A stretch of DNA of 64,000 bases. Origin: CAYWRZ01 sp964460845 (lineage in GTDB: Bacteria > Bacteroidota > Bacteroidia > Flavobacteriales_D > UBA2798). Location: contig CAYWRZ010000016.1 in the NCBI GenBank assembly GCA_964460845.1, positions 4,735 through 68,734 on the forward strand, given 5' to 3'. Shown here piece after piece: positions 60,509 through 64,000 of the stretch. The stretch's first letter is position 1. Each line of letters begins with the position of its first letter. The notes beneath the pieces were generated by a model. The model was not told where the DNA came from and ran no database searches. It saw nothing but the letters and a program-made list of their open reading frames with translations. The translations under genes were made by a program, and so were the position numbers.

Positions 60509-62071
60509 ATGTCAAAATTTATTCTTTTGGCACTTTGTCTTCTGTGTTGCCGGATAGGGGCAAATGCGCAGTCGGTGAAGCTTCGCAAAGAAATTACCCC
60601 TGAAGTACAACGTGAGATTATGGAGCTGATAAAAGAGCTCTTTTCGGTCGATGGGGAAGTTTCTTATCATATTTCGAGTAAAGATATCGTTCGGCCTTTC
60701 ACAGCGCTGCCCGATGTAGATCCCTTTGACGAAGCGTATCTTAACCGCAGACTGGCCTTGGTCAGGGCCGATTCGGCCGATTACAGCACCTATTACCAGC
60801 TTGCTTCGTATTATTCATTTTATGAAAAATATGCCGAGGCATCGGAGTATTACCGCAAGGCTTACGATCGCTTGGAAAAAGCTGCTTTTGGAGCCGATAG
60901 TGCCACGTTTTATTCGATAAGAGCCGTATTGCGGACCGGGCTTTCCGATCAGTCGGCGTACGAAGATTTTGAGCGTGCCCTGGCCCTTAACCCTTCCGAT
61001 TCGATTGCTATCGGCTTTTACCCTATGGCCGTGATGGGGGGCGGTGACTTTGCGAAAGTGCGTTCCCTCATGATTAAAGGACTGGACAAAGGCAGCACTC
61101 ACCGCTATCTTTTGTATAGCCTTCTTATAATTAACGAGTTGATGGAAGGAGTTTCGCAGGTGGTGCAAAATGCGGATACCCAAACCGAAGCAGAGCTGTT
61201 TGCCAAATACAAAGATGTGCCTTATACCAAGATGTTCAATTACCGAACCATCGATAAATACGCACGGCGATTTGCCGGCGATTCGGCGATTATTGCCTTG
61301 CGGGATCTTGCCGATGTATTCGGTTTGTTTATGAAAACAGCGTTTCAATTCAAAGAAAATAAATTCAATTTTCACTACACCAAAGAAGAGCATAAACGCC
61401 TGCAGCAGTTAGAATATTCACTCTCTTCGCCCGATCGAACCTGGCTTAATGCGTATGCGCGACTTAAAAACCTGGGCTTAATCAAAATGATGCGGGGCGA
61501 AGTCGATTCGGCTGTGGTTTTGTTTGAAGAAGCAATTCTCGTTTTTCCGGCTTCCAAAGGCGATGCCTTTTTTAATCCCGGCGACTCGTATAATCTCCTT
61601 ACCCTGATCTACTATTTTAGAGAAGATTACAAGGCTCAGGAAGAAGTGTTGAAACGAAGAGTAGCGAATAAACCCGAGCGTAAGCCTGTGCAAAAAGACT
61701 ATCTGATGCTGGCCAAGCTGGCTTTGCACGACGACAGGTTGCGCGAAGCGACCTATTGGGTAGATCGGGCCAGGGAGGTGGGCGGCGATAATTTTGAGGT
61801 GCTGACCCTAATGGCGCATTTGTATTTCCTCTCGGGTAACCTGACAATGACCCAGTTTTACGGAGAGGATGCGCAGAATTATTTGCAATCGACCGATGAT
61901 CAATATACTTCATTGAGTCAGTTTGCGCTTTATCAGCTTTGGGCGGGCAATCCCGAAGCCGCCTGGGATAACCTCCAAAAAGCCCGTTTGGTAAGGGAAA
62001 ATACCGATTGTGACCTGTGTGATAAGGTAGAAAAAGAATACTTGGAGATAGGTCCTTCGCCAGGCAAATAA
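60509..62071 (+). CDS. Exported TPR protein
   Basis: A 520-aa protein. A signal peptide (residues 1-20, ending ANAQ) precedes several TPR-like helix pairs (DYSTYYQLASYYSFYEKYAE near 95, VVLFEEAILVFPASKGDAFF, and the last third ENFEVLTLMAHLYFLSGNL). A CDLC pair near the C-terminus could form a disulfide. It is probably periplasmic or attached to the outer membrane; no enzyme domain is present. TACTTTTA near 60471 resembles a -7 element. Confidence 0.7.
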   Translation: MSKFILLALCLLCCRIGANAQSVKLRKEITPEVQREIMELIKELFSVDGEVSYHISSKDIVRPFTALPDVDPFDEAYLNRRLALVRADSADYSTYYQLASYYSFYEKYAEASEYYRKAYDRLEKAAFGADSATFYSIRAVLRTGLSDQSAYEDFERALALNPSDSIAIGFYPMAVMGGGDFAKVRSLMIKGLDKGSTHRYLLYSLLIINELMEGVSQVVQNADTQTEAELFAKYKDVPYTKMFNYRTIDKYARRFAGDSAIIALRDLADVFGLFMKTAFQFKENKFNFHYTKEEHKRLQQLEYSLSSPDRTWLNAYARLKNLGLIKMMRGEVDSAVVLFEEAILVFPASKGDAFFNPGDSYNLLTLIYYFREDYKAQEEVLKRRVANKPERKPVQKDYLMLAKLALHDDRLREATYWVDRAREVGGDNFEVLTLMAHLYFLSGNLTMTQFYGEDAQNYLQSTDDQYTSLSQFALYQLWAGNPEAAWDNLQKARLVRENTDCDLCDKVEKEYLEIGPSPGK

Positions 62072-62388
62072 GCCTAAACGGAGCTTTTGCCTCAAAGGTC
62101 AAAACCGTTTTTTATCTTTTTTAGAACGTACTACCTGCCCGGGTAAAAAAAGGTATTTATAGCCGTTTTTTTGGGGTCTGATATTGAGAGAGAAAACGGA
62201 TAAGTGCTGTTTTGTCTTTGTTAAATCAGAAAGAGTTGAGCTTTAAGTAGCCTATTTTCTATAATTTTGACGACTCAGCGCTCTTTGTTCAAGAGTGAAA
62301 TGATCTTTTTTTCTGGCATATAGCGGCGTAGCTGGTGGTGATAGGAGAGAAGAATTTCGATGAACCTGAAAATTAATTAATCTTTACT
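62072..62388. other. Intergenic region with promoter
   Basis: The 317 bases hold a promoter candidate for the next gene and no other recognised feature. Confidence 0.55.
62235..62269 (+). promoter_or_regulatory. Candidate promoter of the repeat-rich secreted protein
   Basis: TAATTTTG (62262-62269) matches TAnnTTTG exactly; GTTG (62235-62238) is a -33 candidate 23 bases upstream. The leader to the ATG at 62389 is about 110 bases. Confidence 0.45.
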
Positions 62389-64000
62389 ATGAAGCCGAAC
62401 TTCTTTCGTATATGTATGGTAGGGGGCTTTGTGAGTCTTGCCGCACAGGTTACTGCACAACAGCAGCTTCCCCAACCTTTGGATTATGAAACGATTGCTC
62501 CGCGTGCAGCCGCACATTCGGGCGAACGCGCCACCTGTGGTGACGATCGAATAGGCTATGCCCTTGCCAAAAACCTTAACGGTACGACGTTTTCAGTGTA
62601 CTCTACGCAGGCAGACAGCGACTCCTACCTTCAAGCTGCCAGCCAGTGGTTTGATGCGCCTGCGCCCCTTACCGTAAAAGGTGTATGGATATATGCTGGG
62701 GCGATATTCGCCCCCAGTGATCTTAACGTGAGCCTTCATACCGCTGCGGCCGACAAAACACCGGGAGCTTTACTGGCTAGCGGTACGCTTACAGCTCCTA
62801 CCACGCCGGGCTGGATAAACGTCACGTTTTCTTCGCCCGTAGTTGTCAACGGCCCTTATGTGATTTCGATACTGAATCCCGGTTCAGATAATGCGAATCG
62901 TGTAAGAATCTATGCGAACTATACGGGCAATGCTACGACTCCTATATATAGCGGAAGAGGAGAGCGTCTTGCACGTGTTTTCATGTTCGACAAGTGGATG
63001 GACCCTGATGATCTATTTCTTCTCGGTTTTGATGCCGATTTTCTGTTTGAGCCGGTGGTTTCTTATAACCTGGTCAGCGATTTTACCGTAAGTCCTGCTA
63101 CGCTTTGCATCGATCAGGAAGTGACGCTTACCAATACATCTACCGCGATTGCCCAAAGCAGGTTTTACAACCCTAAGGCATTTAACCATCATTTCAATGG
63201 CGTAGCCGACAGTACTTTTACCTGGACTTTAGCCGACGGCAGCACCACCCACACCGTAAATGCCACTACTACTTTTGGTACCGCAGGTAATGCGACTGTA
63301 TCGCTGAACGTGAATTACGATCTTTGGGAAACATCAGGCTGTACCGATACCAAATCGGAAACACTGACTTTTACGCAGATCGATGATGCTTCTTTTACTT
63401 ACGCAAGTACGTCTTTTTGTACCAGCGCTCCCAATGCAACGCCTGCCATTACCGGCGGCGCTACGGGTAGTTTTACTTCTACTACGGGCCTGGTATTTGC
63501 CGATGCTTCTATAGGCGAAATTGACCTTGCAGGCAGTACACCAGGTACTTACACGGTTACCTTTACTACCAATGGTACTTGTCCGAACACAGCCACGTTC
63601 GATATTGAGATTGAAGACCAGCTCGACGATGCGAGCTTCGACTATAGCGCTGCTTCTTATTGTGCCGATGCGACTAATCCTGTAGCGAACATTACGGGCG
63701 GTTCTACCGGCACGTTCACCGCTACTACCGGTCTGGTATTTGAAGATGCCTCTACCGGTGAGATTGACCTTGCAGGCAGCACAGCAGGTGGCCCTTACAC
63801 CGTTACTTTTACGACCAACGGCACTTGTTCCAACACCGAAACATTTGAGGTGAGCATCACTGCCCTCGACGATGCGAGTTTTGCTTACAGCGCTGCTTCT
63901 TATTGTGTGGATGCGACTAATCCTGTAGCGAACATTACGGGTGGTTCTACCGGCACGTTTAGCGCTACTACCGGCCTGGTATTTGAAGATGCCTCTACGG
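62389..64000 (+). CDS. Secreted protein with 81-aa tandem repeats (5' part)
   Basis: The frame opens at the ATG at 62389 and is still open at the window end (537 codons seen). A signal peptide (1-23, ending VTAQ) leads to a beta domain (about 40-175, PGALLASGTLTAPTTPGW) and a PKD-like domain (about 225-320). From residue 332 a repeat of exactly 81 residues (243 bases) begins at 63382, 63625 and 63868; each starts DDASF and contains GSTGTFTATTGLVFEDAS and STGEIDLAGST. Copies 2 and 3 are almost identical. Such proteins are usually large T9SS-exported adhesins or glue proteins, but the sorting domain lies outside the window. Confidence 0.85.
   Translation, partial: MKPNFFRICMVGGFVSLAAQVTAQQQLPQPLDYETIAPRAAAHSGERATCGDDRIGYALAKNLNGTTFSVYSTQADSDSYLQAASQWFDAPAPLTVKGVWIYAGAIFAPSDLNVSLHTAAADKTPGALLASGTLTAPTTPGWINVTFSSPVVVNGPYVISILNPGSDNANRVRIYANYTGNATTPIYSGRGERLARVFMFDKWMDPDDLFLLGFDADFLFEPVVSYNLVSDFTVSPATLCIDQEVTLTNTSTAIAQSRFYNPKAFNHHFNGVADSTFTWTLADGSTTHTVNATTTFGTAGNATVSLNVNYDLWETSGCTDTKSETLTFTQIDDASFTYASTSFCTSAPNATPAITGGATGSFTSTTGLVFADASIGEIDLAGSTPGTYTVTFTTNGTCPNTATFDIEIEDQLDDASFDYSAASYCADATNPVANITGGSTGTFTATTGLVFEDASTGEIDLAGSTAGGPYTVTFTTNGTCSNTETFEVSITALDDASFAYSAASYCVDATNPVANITGGSTGTFSATTGLVFEDAST
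63382..64000 (+). repeat. 243-bp in-frame direct repeats
   Basis: Copy 1 63382-63624 (diverged), copy 2 63625-63867, copy 3 63868 to the window end. The period is exactly 243 bases in both intervals. Copies 2 and 3 are nearly identical, which points to recent duplication or homogenisation; more copies probably follow. Confidence 0.9.

Overview
The window comes from a member of the Bacteroidota, probably an environmental Cytophagales- or Chitinophagales-like gliding bacterium. The support is: type IX secretion (T9SS) sorting domains of both the 'WPNPVSDQL' type (652-1485) and the gliding-motility 'PNAFTPDGDGINDIF' type (10152-12317); a TonB-type beta-barrel receptor; repeat-rich secreted proteins; a CIS operon of the Bacteroidota type; and repeated matches to the Bacteroidota -7 promoter element TAnnTTTG upstream of genes. 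The contig is draft quality, with a 100-N gap at 51137-51236 inside a tandem repeat. No rRNA, tRNA, CRISPR array, IS element or phage head genes were seen.

Left part (1-25.9 kb) is mostly chromosomal housekeeping: a partial PPK2 kinase, a T9SS protein plus two-gene ABC exporter, a thioredoxin-like lipid/redox protein, OsmC, DoxX, a universal stress protein, a TonB-type outer-membrane protein, a large PKD/gliding protein, heme A synthase, an hpt-adk-obg-PAP2-crcB run, a glycosyltransferase, murB, a glycerophosphodiesterase, a DUF6089-like outer-membrane protein, accA, a two-domain VOC protein, an FKBP lipoprotein and a membrane-anchored GH18 protein.

The centre (26.3-49.1 kb) is the main feature: a 15-gene minus-strand operon (47916 down to 27996) for a phage-tail-like extracellular contractile injection system (eCIS, Afp/PVC/MAC/AlgoCIS family). 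In order of transcription it has the Pvc16-like cap (DUF4255), an unknown 334-aa protein, one sheath, two tube proteins, a DUF5908 microprotein, a LysM tube-baseplate adaptor, a VgrG-like spike, a PAAR tip, gp25, a very large J-like baseplate protein, a fibre-like protein, a second baseplate protein, a CIS tape-measure protein and an AAA+ ATPase. Head genes and the T6SS membrane complex are absent, so this is neither a prophage nor a T6SS. At its far end two plus-strand Ala/Lys-rich coiled-coil proteins (26272-27908), closed by a terminator, are cargo or accessory candidates. Upstream of it lie three small minus-strand genes of unknown function: a two-TM peptide, a 48-aa proline-rich microprotein and a 108-aa protein.

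Right part (49.2-64 kb): an Nramp metal transporter with a DtxR/MntR-like palindrome; a 260-bp tandem repeat containing the gap; a tight five-gene minus operon (TPR, phosphosulfolactate synthase, rhodanese, DedA, GlcD-like FAD oxidase) that may feed sulfonate or sulfonolipid synthesis; a DUF1761 protein, GlmM and a YcxB-like protein; a lipoprotein; a Spo0M-like protein; a TPR secreted protein; and the 5' part of a secreted protein built from exact 81-aa repeats that runs off the end of the window.
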